Below, piece by piece: positions 10,301 to 21,170 of a DNA stretch of 31,947 nt. Position numbers and translations under genes: made by a program. This DNA is from Pelargonium cotyledonis (Eukaryota; Streptophyta; Magnoliopsida; Geraniales; Geraniaceae), in the NCBI GenBank assembly GCA_036897625.1, contig JAYMTA010000300.1, positions 1 to 31,947 on the forward strand. The letters are read 5' to 3'. The notes under the pieces were generated by a model. It had not been told where the DNA came from. It made no database searches and was given only the letters and a program-made list of their open reading frames with translations. Position 1 is the stretch's first letter, and each line of letters opens with the position of its first letter.

Positions 10301-13300
10301 GTGCCTCTTTACAAAATTGGAGTCTTTCTTGCAGCAGCACTTCTAACAGTTTTCTTTGCTATCCCAGTTACTGCAGTTCAGGGAATAGCCAAATTCGAGA
10401 AATTAAAGAAATGGTTTCCTCCAGCCATGGCACTGCAGTTGATGTACTGATTTCTGTCCTCGTCTTGATCCTTTCATTATTGTGATCACTGCCAAATCTC
10501 TCATGCTAAACTATTTAACACCTCTACCTTGGTTTCTGCCATCTCATTCCTATCCTGCTATATTTTGAACTATGAGATGCAACCTGGATTTTGAAAACTA
10601 CTTGATTCAATCATGATATGTAATAGCCTGCTATGGCATCATATTCTGATATATCATCTTAGCCATTTTCAACAACATGCTAGCAATCATAGTATTTGTT
10701 TTCTATATTTCAACCCATACCAGCAGAGCTACAACTGTTATTAATGAAACAAGAAACAACTTCAAACCTATTTGAATCCCTCAAGAAATATTGTAAGCCA
10801 TTGAAGGACTTCATGTTATGCATTATATTCATCCAGTTAAATTTCTATATGAGTGCAAAAAAATTCAGCCGCCTCAAATGAATTATGAAGTGGACTTGAT
10901 TCTCACTTTTCAAAAGTACCCTCTCAGCCCCACAAAACTTGTCATCTTTGAGAAAGTTTAATTTTATTAGGAAGCTCTACATTCCCCGACCATTATAAAC
11001 GTATTACAGCAATATGTCTTCATATTTGGAAGTGGAAATATGTTATTTAGTAGTGTTTTACTCATCTTCCACAATTGTTTTGGGGGATAGCTATGGAAAT
11101 GAGGTAGCAAAAGTTTTATTGTTGTCAGAATAATGTAATTGCTTGTTACAAAGGTAACATTTCACTTTTCCTTTCTATATGCTCTACAGACCAGGACTAA
11201 GGTCTATTGTCACTGGGTATCTTCCAAGTGCTATTCTCAAAGGATTTATATACATTGTTCCCTTTGCAATGTATGGAATGGCTAAGCTAGGGGGTTGTGT
11301 CTCAAGAAGTAAGGAGGAAATAAAAGCTTGCAACATGGTTTTCTATTTTCTGGTGGGAAATGTTTTCTTCTTGAGCATGTTGTCAGGATCATTAATTGAT
11401 GAAATTGGAGAATCTGTTGCTCATCCTAAGCATTTTCCAAGCCGTCTTGCTGCTGCTGTCTCTGCCCAAGTAAGCTTAGTTCATACATACTGACATTCTC
11501 CAATGCATTTTCAATCTTCTGCTAGCCACAATTTGCAGCTATACTAGGGTATGAAATTGACAGATAAATACAATATTATTTTTCCTTCCATTATATGTTT
11601 ACTTTCTTCACTTGGTGGCTATGGCAAATCACTGAAGTTGTTTCAACACTTTCTGTTCACTTGGTTATTACTATTACTCCCTCTATTCCAAAATGATTGT
11701 CCAGTTTCTCTACAAAAATTATCCCAAAATGAGTGTTCACTTTCTATTTTAGTTAGTTTGTTATCCATGATTTACCAACAATATCCCTAATATGAGATTG
11801 TTAGAACTTAGAACCCCTTGCGTTTGCTACAACAAGAGCACATGAGGGTATAAGGGGCAAAACTTGGAAAGTTGACCCTCATTTTGGGATGGAGGAAGTA
11901 CTATTTTAATCATTTATTGCAAATATGCCTCTCACAAGACTCATTTTTTTTACACTATGTTTTCCAGGCAGACTTTTTCATGACATATATATTGGCTGAT
12001 GGCCTGTCAGGATTTTCCTTAGAGATTCTTCAGCCTGGCTTACTCATTTGGGATTTTATTAGATCACATACATATGGCCGTGGAAAGAAGAAAGATCCTT
12101 ATCTTTTCCCGCTACCCTACTTCAGAATAATTCCATTTGTCTCACTGTCAGTGCTGATTGGTATGGTGTATGCAGTCGTTGCACCACTGCTCCTCCCATT
12201 TCTTATTGGATACTTTTGTCTTGGCTATATTGTATACATCAACCAGGTTAACCTTCTCTCAGTATCAATTTGGTTATTTTGCTTTCACCATTTTGTTTGT
12301 TGTGTTTCCTCCTCTCGTCTATCTCATCATTTTGGTGGTGTCAAATATATATTTAATTTGACCTTAGAGTTTTGTGGTAGAGAAAAAAGGACTCAATTAT
12401 TGTTCACCTAGCTAGTATATGCTTTAGGCCTGATTGAATCTTCTTATTGGCCTTTGATCTTTATGATAATGGAATATGTGCCCTGCAACTAGGTAGTTGT
12501 TTCATTTTTTAGTTCTTGATAGAAAATTTAAACTTCTTGTTGAACTGAGCGAGACTGTTCACTGCATGATCATTTTTTTAACTCTCAATATCCCTAGTTA
12601 ATGTGAAAATGGCTCTTTGATTCCAATAATTTATTCTTTATTTTGTTTCTTAAAACAGGTTGCATCTACAATATTTCTGAAATCCATAAACTATAATATA
12701 ATTCTCTTCTATTATGGGTGAATTATCATAGTATGCTTAGTTCAGATTATATTCTAAGATCTCATGTCCAGAGTTGGATGAGAATTTTACTCTTGCATAT
12801 TTGAAACCTCTTACCATTTGATTTAGTGATAAGATTTTACTAAATAAGTTCCTCTGCTTCTAACAGTTAACAATGTTCTACAGATTGAAGATGTATATGG
12901 AACAAATTACGATACATGTGGAGAGCTTTGGCCGTATATTCATCACTATATATATGTTGCTGTTATTCTCATGCAAATCACTATGATTGGTCTTTTTGGA
13001 TTAAAGTCAAAACCAGCTGCTTCCATAGCCACAATTCCTTTGCTTTTGTTCACTATAATGTTCAACGAATACTGCAAAATACGTTTTCTTCCTTCGTTCC
13101 GCCATTTATCTCTCCAGGTATGAATCTTACAATTATTTAAACGACGACTACGATGGATTGAATATACAGTTTAGTTCTTTACTGCTCGATTTCACAGAAA
13201 ATAAAGCTGAACAATAGGAATTGAATATGCAATGTAACTTAATCAAGCGGAGTGGAATGTTTATTATTGCAGTTACTTTTATTCTACCCAACTGAAATTG

Positions 13301-13461
13301 GAATGTTTATTTTTGGTCAGAATGCTGTGGAAAATGATGAGCTTGATAAGAGGAGTGGTGAGGTTGAAGTTAACTATGAGAATGCAGCCAAAGCATATTG
13401 CTCGCCTTGTTTGCAGACCGTTAATACGAAGTTATCAGAATCAATTCCCACAGAGCCATAG
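7393..13461 (+). CDS. OSCA2.5: OSCA/CSC1-like hyperosmolality-gated, mechanosensitive cation channel, 10 exons
   Basis: Exons: 7393-7682, 8183-8326, 8577-8640, 9261-9473, 9848-10042, 10145-10443, 11190-11469, 11968-12246, 12884-13117 and 13321-13461. Phases join to a 712-aa protein, close to the family's usual size. OSCA/TMEM63 channels open under membrane tension or osmotic stress and pass cations including calcium. The N-terminal helix is ASATINIGLALIILSLFSVL, followed by KKQPSNACIYYARRLS. The next two membrane segments fall near residues 97-120 and 146-165. A cytosolic domain covers about 166-335, including PDQFTILVRGIPLCKEH and a charged coiled-coil-like stretch. The multi-pass channel domain covers about 340-650, with SAILKGFIYIVPFAMYGMA, ILADGLSGFSLEIL and LPFLIGYFCLGYIVYINQ. 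The pattern is closest to what I recall of Arabidopsis At3g54510 (OSCA2.5), so the symbol is by similarity. Intron 2 has a GC donor. The last exon has a second in-frame acceptor giving a start at 13273 (728 aa). Intron 7 carries a Stowaway MITE. Confidence 0.92.
11677..11898. mobile_element. Stowaway-type MITE in intron 7 of the channel gene
   Basis: The left end CTCCCTCTATTCCAAAATGA and the inverted right end CTTCCTCCATCCCAAAATGA are clear inverted repeats of the classic plant Stowaway (Tc1/mariner) terminus. TA dinucleotides flank both sides (11675-11676 and 11899-11900), as expected for this family's target duplication. The element is 222 bp and has no coding capacity. It is entirely intronic. 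Confidence 0.9.
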
Positions 13462-14260
13462 ATTTCATCAGCTTTATTATTTCACCTTTAGTTTTGTTAA
13501 TTTTTCTAATCTTTTCTTTTGTACCTGTGAGAACCTAATTAATTGAACATGAATTGCTTTTAGATGATTATACAATTCTGATGTTACCATGTAACTGTTA
13601 TTTGTGTGCTCTCTTGTTCTTGACGGGATTGCATATTTGTAATTTTCTTTACCAAAACCTTCAACTTCATTTAATCAAGATCCTACTGTAACATTGGTAC
13701 TAAAACAGACTCGCCTGAATGCTCGATACAAGAAAACAAATCTAACGAATCTATCGAGAACTTAGTTAAAGCATTAACAACTCGGTTTGCAGATAAGTAT
13801 ATAAAAATAAACTGTACTCTAACAAACAGTGTAAGTGGATTATCTATATCAGAAATAATTAAACGAAAAGACATTCGAATCATCATCCCCTTCAACCTGA
13901 AATGCACTAATTACCTCTTTGACATCCGATTCCACAATGGTATCAGACCAACCACGATCCCAAAACCATCTTACTGCTTCCCGAATAACCATCGCTTTAG
14001 GTTATCGAATATCCATTTCGTCACCCCAAACAGACCTACCGCCTCCTCCATACCAGACCAGAGTTGACCCCTATTTAAGATTTTCATTCATTTTAAACAT
14101 TGAACTCACAATTTTTTATAATTTAGTGTTACTCACCAACAATTTCCAGTTTTAACTGACAGCTCAGCAATTATTGCCACGCTAGCATACCTAGTCAGAA
14201 TTTTATGCCACCATAGCAGACTCAAAACGCAGCGTTTATTAGGCATGTCCTTGAGATACA
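13462..14260. other. Spacer between the channel gene and the INTS9 upstream exon
   Basis: About 0.8 kb. It holds the channel 3' UTR and the INTS9 promoter side. At 14225-14237 there is AAACGCAGCGTTT, a near-perfect palindrome about 25-35 bp before the GC-rich upstream exon. The short open frames here have no recognisable content. Confidence 0.6.
14225..14237. promoter_or_regulatory. AAACG-CAG-CGTTT palindrome upstream of INTS9
   Basis: AAACG and CGTTT arms lie around a 3-bp centre. It resembles the palindrome upstream of IMP4 and sits just before a GC-rich block that looks like a transcribed first exon. A core promoter role is inference. Confidence 0.35.
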
Positions 14261-14496
14261 ATGGCATCTTCTTCATCAAGAGGAGTTGTGGGTACGTCGC
14301 CGAGCCGGACTTCATAGACGGCGCGCCGCCTCGAGTTGCAACGGAGGTCTCTTCTCCCCATCGTTGGACAGTTCTTAGCCGGAGTACACCGCCTACAGCG
14401 ACCTGTCGACGTGTTTCGCCAGCATAGTTGCAGCACCAGTTCCATGGAGTTGCTGCAGCCGCATCTCTGCGCCGCCTCCATCTTCGCTAACAGGAG
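14261..14496 (+). other. GC-rich probable 5' UTR exon (possible broken mitochondrial-leader-like frame)
   Basis: The block is much richer in GC than its surroundings and ends in a strong splice donor, CAGGAG|GTGAGT at 14497. A matching acceptor follows at 14624-14625. It probably forms the first non-coding exon of INTS9. The frame from ATG 14261 begins MASSSSRGVVGTSPSRTS, then meets TAG at 14315. Beyond the stop the same frame continues with an Arg-rich, Ser-rich peptide ending SSMELLQPHLCAASIFANRR. This is loosely like the small plant mitochondrial proteins NFD6/NOXY2. A broken copy of such a gene is possible but weakly supported. An in-frame ATG at 14444 would make a short uORF across the splice, ending RRLYHL. 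Confidence 0.35.
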
Positions 14497-14687
14497 GTGA
14501 GTTAGTTAGGGTTTATGTGTGTTTTCCCAATTTTGGGCTCGCCTTTTGTTAGGTCTTCTGTCTATTAGTAAACAACAAGTCAGTCAATTTCATAAATTAC
14601 AATGACTTCATCCCTGTACCTGTAGGCTGTATCATCTATAACCTCTTCACTCTTCATCGAGCAATCTCAGCTGTCCTGCTCCTATCT

Positions 14688-17675
14688 ATGAAGCTCGTGA
14701 GTCTTCTCTATCGCTTGCTCTCTGTTCTTATTGATGCGTTTGATGCTAATTAATTATGTTTTTTTAAATCCCCTGTTTTGAAGACTTGTTTGAGCAGAGG
14801 TGGTGGTTACCATTTCCCACCGAGTCACATCCTCAACGTATGTGGCTTCAGGATCTTACTCGACTGCCCAATTGACCTCTCTCCCCTCTTAATCTTCTCT
14901 CCGGTTCCTTCTCATTCTCATGCTCTTCTTGATGAAGATGGTTCTGATTCTTCAACCCATATCACCAAAAGGCAGAAGACTGAGCAGTCACTCGATGCCA
15001 GCAATCTAGTTTATGCAGAGCCATGGTACAAGACTGTTAATTCCTTACACTTGTGGAATGTTTCTTTCATTGACATTGTCTTAATCTCAAGCCCAATGGG
15101 TATGCTTGGCTTGCCATTTCTCACTCGCCTCAAGGGTTTCTCTGCAAAGGTAGTATTTTGAATTTTTGCGCTTGTATTAAATTGGGTTGATTTGTAACAG
15201 GGCAGTCATGATTATAATTGTGGGTTTTGGGTTTATTTTGTTCAGATATATGTGACTGAAGCAGCTTCTAGGCTTGGGCAGCTTATGATGGAGGATCTTG
15301 TTGCCATGCACATGGAATTCAGGCAATTTTACGGCCCAGGGGAGTCTGGTTTCCCTCAATGGATGAAATGGGAAGAGATTCAGCTCCTTCCTGCTGCATT
15401 AAAGGAGATAGCTTTAGGAAAAGATGGGACAGAACTTGGTGGATGGATGCCACTGTACAGGTAATTGTTATTAAACTGATTTTTGGTATATTTTTGGAGT
15501 GTTATTGAACAAGCTTAATTTGATCTTTCAACTTCTTCTTTTTATCATGGGAGTATTGTTATTTTAAGGATTTAACAAGGGGTTCTTCTCGCAGCGCAGC
15601 TGATGTGAAGGATTGCATGAGAAAGGTTCAAACACTCAAATATGCAGAAGAAGCATGTTATAATGGCACTCTGATTATAAAGGCACTTAGCTCCGGTTTA
15701 GAAATAGGCACATGTAACTGGACTATAAATGGTCCAAAAAGAAGCATAGTGTGTATTAATAGCTCCATATTTGTGTCATCTCTTGCAATGAACTTTGACT
15801 ACCAAGGTCTTCAAGGAAATGACCTGATTTTATATTCAGATTTTTCATCCCTGAATGCTACAGAAGATATGGAAGACAATAGTAATAATTCTGCTGTAGC
15901 AACACTCAGGTAATTTACCTTACATAGTAACAACTCTGCTGGATGCTGTACTGAAGTATTTAGATTTCAGAATTTTCTTCTTTACCATTATTTTTCACTC
16001 TGGAATGACAGATGAAATGTAAGGCTTTTGTTACTTACATGTGCAGCGATGGGAAGAACAGTTGGGAAGATTTGCCTGAATGCTTGCTCAGTACTGATGA
16101 GAATGTAGAGGAAAAGGAGAAACTAGCTTTTATGTGCTCCTGTATTGTAGATTCGGTAACAGCTGGCGGTTCAGTCCTTGTTACCATAAGTCAACTTGGA
16201 ACGGTTCTGCAGCTTTTGGAGCAGATATCGTGTTCCCTGGAATCTTCAAGTCTGAAGGTAAATTATCATTTTCTTTTTGATTATTTTGCACTTGAACCCA
16301 TAAATTAGTGACCAGTTATCACAAACCAGACTAAGAAGGTGTTGTGATCTTTCCTAAAAGTTGTTCATCTTGGAGAGAGTCAATGCTGAAATTTCAGCAG
16401 TTCAGTATAAATGATGCCGGAAAACTTGGACCTCACACAGGGTGAGAACAACATTCATCTCCTAGCCAATTGTAATGCTTATGTAGTAATGTAACTTGAA
16501 CAAGAATTCCATATTGCCTACATAACATGTGCACCTTGCAGAGTTTTTTATGCATAACTGGTTTTTGCTTGGCTTCTAATATCTGTCTTAGGTTGCATGT
16601 AATGTACAGTGGTATGGCTGCGTACGAGCACAAACTCACATAAAAACATACTATTATGAGGAATCAGTTACAAAATATTGGTTTTCAAGGACCGATGATG
16701 GTTGCAGCTTACTGTTATTAAAATCAATCCCAGTACTTTTGAAGAATCTCATTAGACTTAATAATGCTGAAACAGTGAAACTCATCTAACTGACCAGTAG
16801 GAAAAAAGAAGCTTCAGTGAAACATGATGCATAAATATGACCCCGAATAAGTTAATCCCTTACTTTTGAAGAATCTCATTAGTCAAAACTTTTGTGTATC
16901 ATATTACCTCTGAACATAATCAACTTGGTTGTTCATGCATTAGGTTCCTATATATATGATCTCAACTATAGCTGCGGAGTTATTGGCATATACAAATATT
17001 ATACCAGAATGGCTATGCAAACAACGACAAGAAAAGGTACATGTCTTCTGAGGCTCATTTTTACATATCTTCAAAGAACTTCTATCCTTTTTAACAAAAA
17101 TTCTCACACTTTTCTTTTTCTTTATTTGGACAACAGCTATTTTCTGGTGAGCCATTGTTTTCACATGTCGAGCTTATAAAAGAGAAAAAGCTGCAAGTGT
17201 TTCCTGCTGTTCATTCATCAACACTATTGTAAGATAGATCCTTGCCTTAATTATGTTTGAACTGTTTGTCATATGCAAATTTCAACATTTTTGTAATCAT
17301 TCCATTTTTGTTTACCTAAGAAGTGAGAACTGACACTATGTGCATAGAACGAATTGGCAGGAACCATGCATCATATTCTCACCTCACTGGAGTCTGAGGC
17401 TGGGTCCTGCTGTTCACTTGCTTCGACGTTGGTGTGGAGATCAAAATTCCTTACTTGTTCTGGAGGTACCTATTTGTTCTCTGAATCATCTTAATAACTT
17501 GCTTTCTTGCTGTAGCTAAACCATATAAAATGGATTCAACTTCTCTGAAAAACGGTTGTATGAATTTTATATTTGCAGGATGGTGTGGATGCCAATCTAG
17601 CTCTGTTGCCATTCAAGCCAATAGCAATGAAGGTTCTTCAGTGCTCGTTTCTTTCTGGACTAAAGTAAAGATTAC

Positions 17676-17710
<35 letters not shown>

Positions 17711-18570
17711 TGTGTGTGTGTGCGTGTGTATAGACATGATGATTGTAGTTGTTTCAGTAATGATATTTCAATTGGGACCTATGATTGTGTCCTGCATTTG
17801 TGAAAAAAGGTTTGCAAGTCTGATTCTTGATATAGGTTTTCTCCATTTTGGATGAAGGCTTATTTACGTGCAGTATGCCTCTTTTGCACTGAATTACTAC
17901 TGAAAAACTGATCTTTTTTTTTATATAGGTCGCAGAAAGTTCAGCCTTTGCTGAAGATATTGCAGCCAAAACTTGTTCTGGTAATGTTTCTTGATGCTGC
18001 ATGTACTTGTATACAGACCAGTTACTTTTCTTCCCCCTCTTAATTTCTTCTTTTTTTCAAATATAGTTCCCTGAGGTTCTGAGACAGCAGATCAGTTTTC
18101 CAGATGCAAGTTCATTCTCACTTGTTCCCTACTCTGAGAATGAAACTTTGCGAGTACCAAGTGTCAAAGACTGTTCAGAATTAGAGATTGCGAGTGACTT
18201 CTATATAAAGTTGATACAGGATAAGAAGCAGAGTGCGAGATTGAATGGAGAGCTCTTAGTATTTGACGGGAAACAGCGGTTGATCCCTGGAAATAAAGAA
18301 GCAGACTCGCCAAAGAGTAGGCCCTTGTTACACTGGGGTTCACCTGATTTGGAAAGGCTCCTCACTGTGTTGTCCAATATGGGCATCAATGGATGTGTAG
18401 AACAAAACGTGAGTGACACTGAATCCAAAAATGTTAGTGCTTTGCATGTTCATGATCCTAACAAAGCTGTAGTTGAAGTTCGAGCTACTGGTACCATCAT
18501 CAGTGCTGCTGATAAGAATTTTGCAACTCAAATTTTTGAAGCTATAGATAGTATGATGGGTGGCATTTGA
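14688..18570 (+). CDS. INTS9: Integrator complex subunit 9 (INTS9), 11 exons
   Basis: Exons: 14688-14696, 14784-15149, 15246-15460, 15595-15909, 16047-16257, 16944-17036, 17137-17228, 17348-17465, 17579-17664, 17929-17980 and 18067-18570. Phases join to 2061 bp and 686 aa. The first coding exon supplies only Met-Lys-Leu, which joins to TCLSRGGGYHFPPSHIL. INTS9 pairs with INTS11 in the nuclear Integrator complex, which cleaves snRNA and other nascent transcripts. The metallo-beta-lactamase fold is seen in NVCGFRILLDCPIDLSPL and in SFIDIVLISSPMGMLGLPFL. At the place where active nucleases have HxHxDH, this protein has SSPMGML, so it is a non-catalytic partner, as known for INTS9. The beta-CASP part includes EACYNGTLIIKALSSGLEIG and IFSPHWSLRLGPAVHLLRRW, and a KPIAMKVLQCSFLSGLK block follows. 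The C-terminal region ends near ATQIFEAIDSMMGGI. It is convergent with annexin D3. Confidence 0.93.
17679..17729 (+). repeat. Compound (CT)n(GT)n microsatellite in INTS9 intron 9
   Basis: About 13 CT units are followed by about 11 GT-type units with one CG interruption, just downstream of the exon 9 donor. It is likely to be polymorphic. Confidence 0.85.
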
Positions 18571-19016
18571 AATGTATGCATTCATTTTCTGGATAACAAC
18601 CTGTAAGGCAAAAAGAATCAAAGAACTCCTTAGCTCTTATCCAGAAATAAGTTCTGATCTTGTGCTTATTTTACTGCCTTTTGTTCCATGTTTAACAATG
18701 GTCAAATCTAAGCAAAACTATAAAACTAACTCAGCAAGTTCATGCCCAAATAACATTACAACATCTTAGACATCACTAACATGCAAGCTTATATAAAGAT
18801 TCAACTGCAATTGCAATATAATGATCTTGTTTACCCTCAAACCTTCCCATTACAACATGTCTTCTCAAAGGAAAAAAAAAAAAAAAAGTGAGTCTTGAAA
18901 CTTATGTACAAACAATTGCTTCATGAACACTGGCAAACTGCTGGCAACATAGCTATCACAGCTTTTTTATTCAAAAGACACTAACACAAACTAATACGCG
19001 GCAGAGTAAGAGTAGC
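18571..19016. other. Convergent 3' spacer between INTS9 and annexin D3
   Basis: 446 bp hold both 3' UTRs. A minus-strand AATAAA signal (TTTATT at 18966-18971) lies about 50 bp past the annexin stop. A poly-A/T tract occurs at about 18871-18887. No gene is seen. Confidence 0.65.
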
Positions 19017-21170
19017 TCAGATCTTTGCTCCGAGCAATGTCATCAAGAAGTCTTTGTAGTCTCCGGATGTATCGTCAACAACTGAATTGTCAAGGCTGGT
19101 TTTGTACATGTTAAAATACTCCCCTCTGATTTTCATCAAGTCGACTTCAGCACGAGTCACGATGACTCTACTTAACGTGTCTTCATCTGTCCCGAATCCC
19201 ACAATGGATTCCCTAACAACCTGGTCATGGTTCAACCATACGGGCAAATGAGAAAGCTGTAAACAAGATGTCGAGAGAGGCACAACTATGTAAAAACAAG
19301 CTCTAGAACATGGTTTCAAAATCACCTTTGCGAAATGCTTTTCAGGGGAATATGTGCACCATATTGCTGTTCTCACTAGACATTCCAAATTGTCATCACC
19401 GCAGTTCTTGAGGTTCTGTCAAGAAAACCGTCATATTAGCAGTGCAACAAAGAGGAAGAAGGGAAGTACAATACAATTAACTTTGAAAGACGACCTCAGA
19501 AATGGGACATCCATAGGTTTGCTTGTAACGCTCAAAAGTTTCCCTGAGCTGAACGACATTCCTGGTGCTAAGTATCCAGACAAAATGATCTTGATTTAAT
19601 TGCTTAGTTTCAATGGCTTCGTGTAACTTGGCTGCCTCCAGACCAGCAGTATTAGTGTCCACCATTGCTTGATCATACCTGTAGGAGGTTACTAAAGCCA
19701 CCAAAAGCTACACAATGCCAAAATGCATGATAGTGAAGCATTACAATCATATGCAACAAAGTACAAATGTGTCGTGAATGCAAGGAAAAACTACTCTAGT
19801 GTTATAGCAAGCAGTAAGAAACCCGAGGCACTGTCATGAAGCTAGTCAAGTTATCAAGTGGAGAATACTCTATCATCTGATACCGGGATAACACGTACCT
19901 TCTTAAGGGATGGTGAGAGAAGGGAATTAGAAGCTATGTCTTCTTCAACGGAGCAATCGAAAAGAGAACAATAGGCCTGCCTAACTGCAACCAGATGGTG
20001 AGGAGACGAGGAACATGCTATCTCAACTATTGTCTCTAGATGCTTACTGCCTTTCTGCTGCTTCTTCAATGCGCCCTTTATTAGTTTTGCATCCCTCTCC
20101 GGTGGATCATACATCCACAGTTTCACCGCTTTCTGTTACAAATTACAATCAAGTCCAAAAGATTCCGACTCTTAACTATGGTTTTCGAAAAGACAACAAA
20201 CAGTATAGGTAGAATTACACAGTGTTGTTATGGAATTATGAATTATCAACACAGGTCTACAATACTAAATCAGAGTTACTACTTCAACAGGATGCTCGCT
20301 TGAAACCAAAAGTCAGTAATCAAAAGAAGAGTTTACCTATCATATGGATAACAAAAAACCCAACATTGATAGAAATCTAATCTTCATTCAATGTTCGGCG
20401 AATCAGTTTTTGCACTGGAAATCTGAATATTGTAGGCTATTACTAGCTTAAACAAAATAACCTAAATTGATATCATGAACCATTCACATTTACATTATCA
20501 ATAACAAGTGACCAACAAAAACAATCAACCATGCATATCAGAAAATTTGTGCAAAACCCTTAAGAGTCAGTTGAAATGAAAAGATAGGATTTTTATTCAA
20601 GAATTCCAACAAAAACAAAAGGGGTAAACGTAAACATACTCCAAAATCACCAGAAAGTTCAGAACGAAGACTATCTATGAGGGACTGATTGCAGAGCTGC
20701 TGATAAGCATCCTTAATTCTTCTCCTCTGGCTTGCATTTCTGTGCCCCAATATCATTATCACCGCTTTCTCATCCGTACCCCATCCTACACCCATTCACC
20801 ACCAACAACAAAACAATCAAAAACAAAAATTACCCACATGCCCAAAATGATAAATTGCATAAACATCAATTCAAACTGTTTTGTTACATAACATTCAAAC
20901 CATTTTCATGCCAAAAACCACAACTTTCTTGACATTTAAAACATACCCAAAAGCAAAAGAATTGTTTTTACACATGTATGCTATGTGATCACTGATCTGA
21001 CCATGAGTAATTGAGAATTCCAGACAGAGAGATGAAGAAGAAGAAAAGATAAAAAAACTGAGAACCCAGAAAGAAAGAGGAAAAAAGGAGGGACCTTTGA
21101 AAGCTTTTTTGAGAGCCTCAGCGTCTTGAGATGGAGAAGGAACAACATCTGGAACCCTGAGAGTAGCCAT
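19017..21170 (-). CDS. ANN3: Annexin D3-like calcium-dependent phospholipid-binding protein, 6 exons
   Basis: Exons on the minus strand: 21095-21170, 20640-20785, 19899-20132, 19495-19707, 19326-19415 and 19017-19220. They total 963 bp and 320 aa. Annexins are cytosolic proteins of four helical repeats that bind acidic membranes when calcium rises. The start MATLRVPDVVPSPSQDAEAL and the stretch HLVAVRQAYCSLFDCSVEED match the annexin D3 type. Repeat 1 has the type II calcium site GWGTDE (residues 26-31) with acidic partner Glu68, and His40 in ILGHRN. Repeat 4 has GFGTDED (261-267) with DDTSGDY near 302-308. Repeats 2 and 3 lack the motif, as is usual in plants. The motif between repeats reads FVWILSTRN rather than the more common IRILSTRS. 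Exon 3 is longer than in the D8-like copies because of an extra LKKQQKGSKH-type insert and a SNSLLSPSLKK tail. A GTATGT donor ends exon 2. Confidence 0.95.

Noticed and set aside
11872-12411. Single long open frame of 179 codons as an independent gene
   Set aside because: It starts inside the Stowaway MITE and intron and only reads through channel exon 8 (11968-12246) into the next intron.
14239-14481. Minus-strand Cys/Arg-rich open frame near INTS9
   Set aside because: It results from the GC-rich block that looks like a plus-strand 5' exon. There is no promoter or domain on the minus strand.
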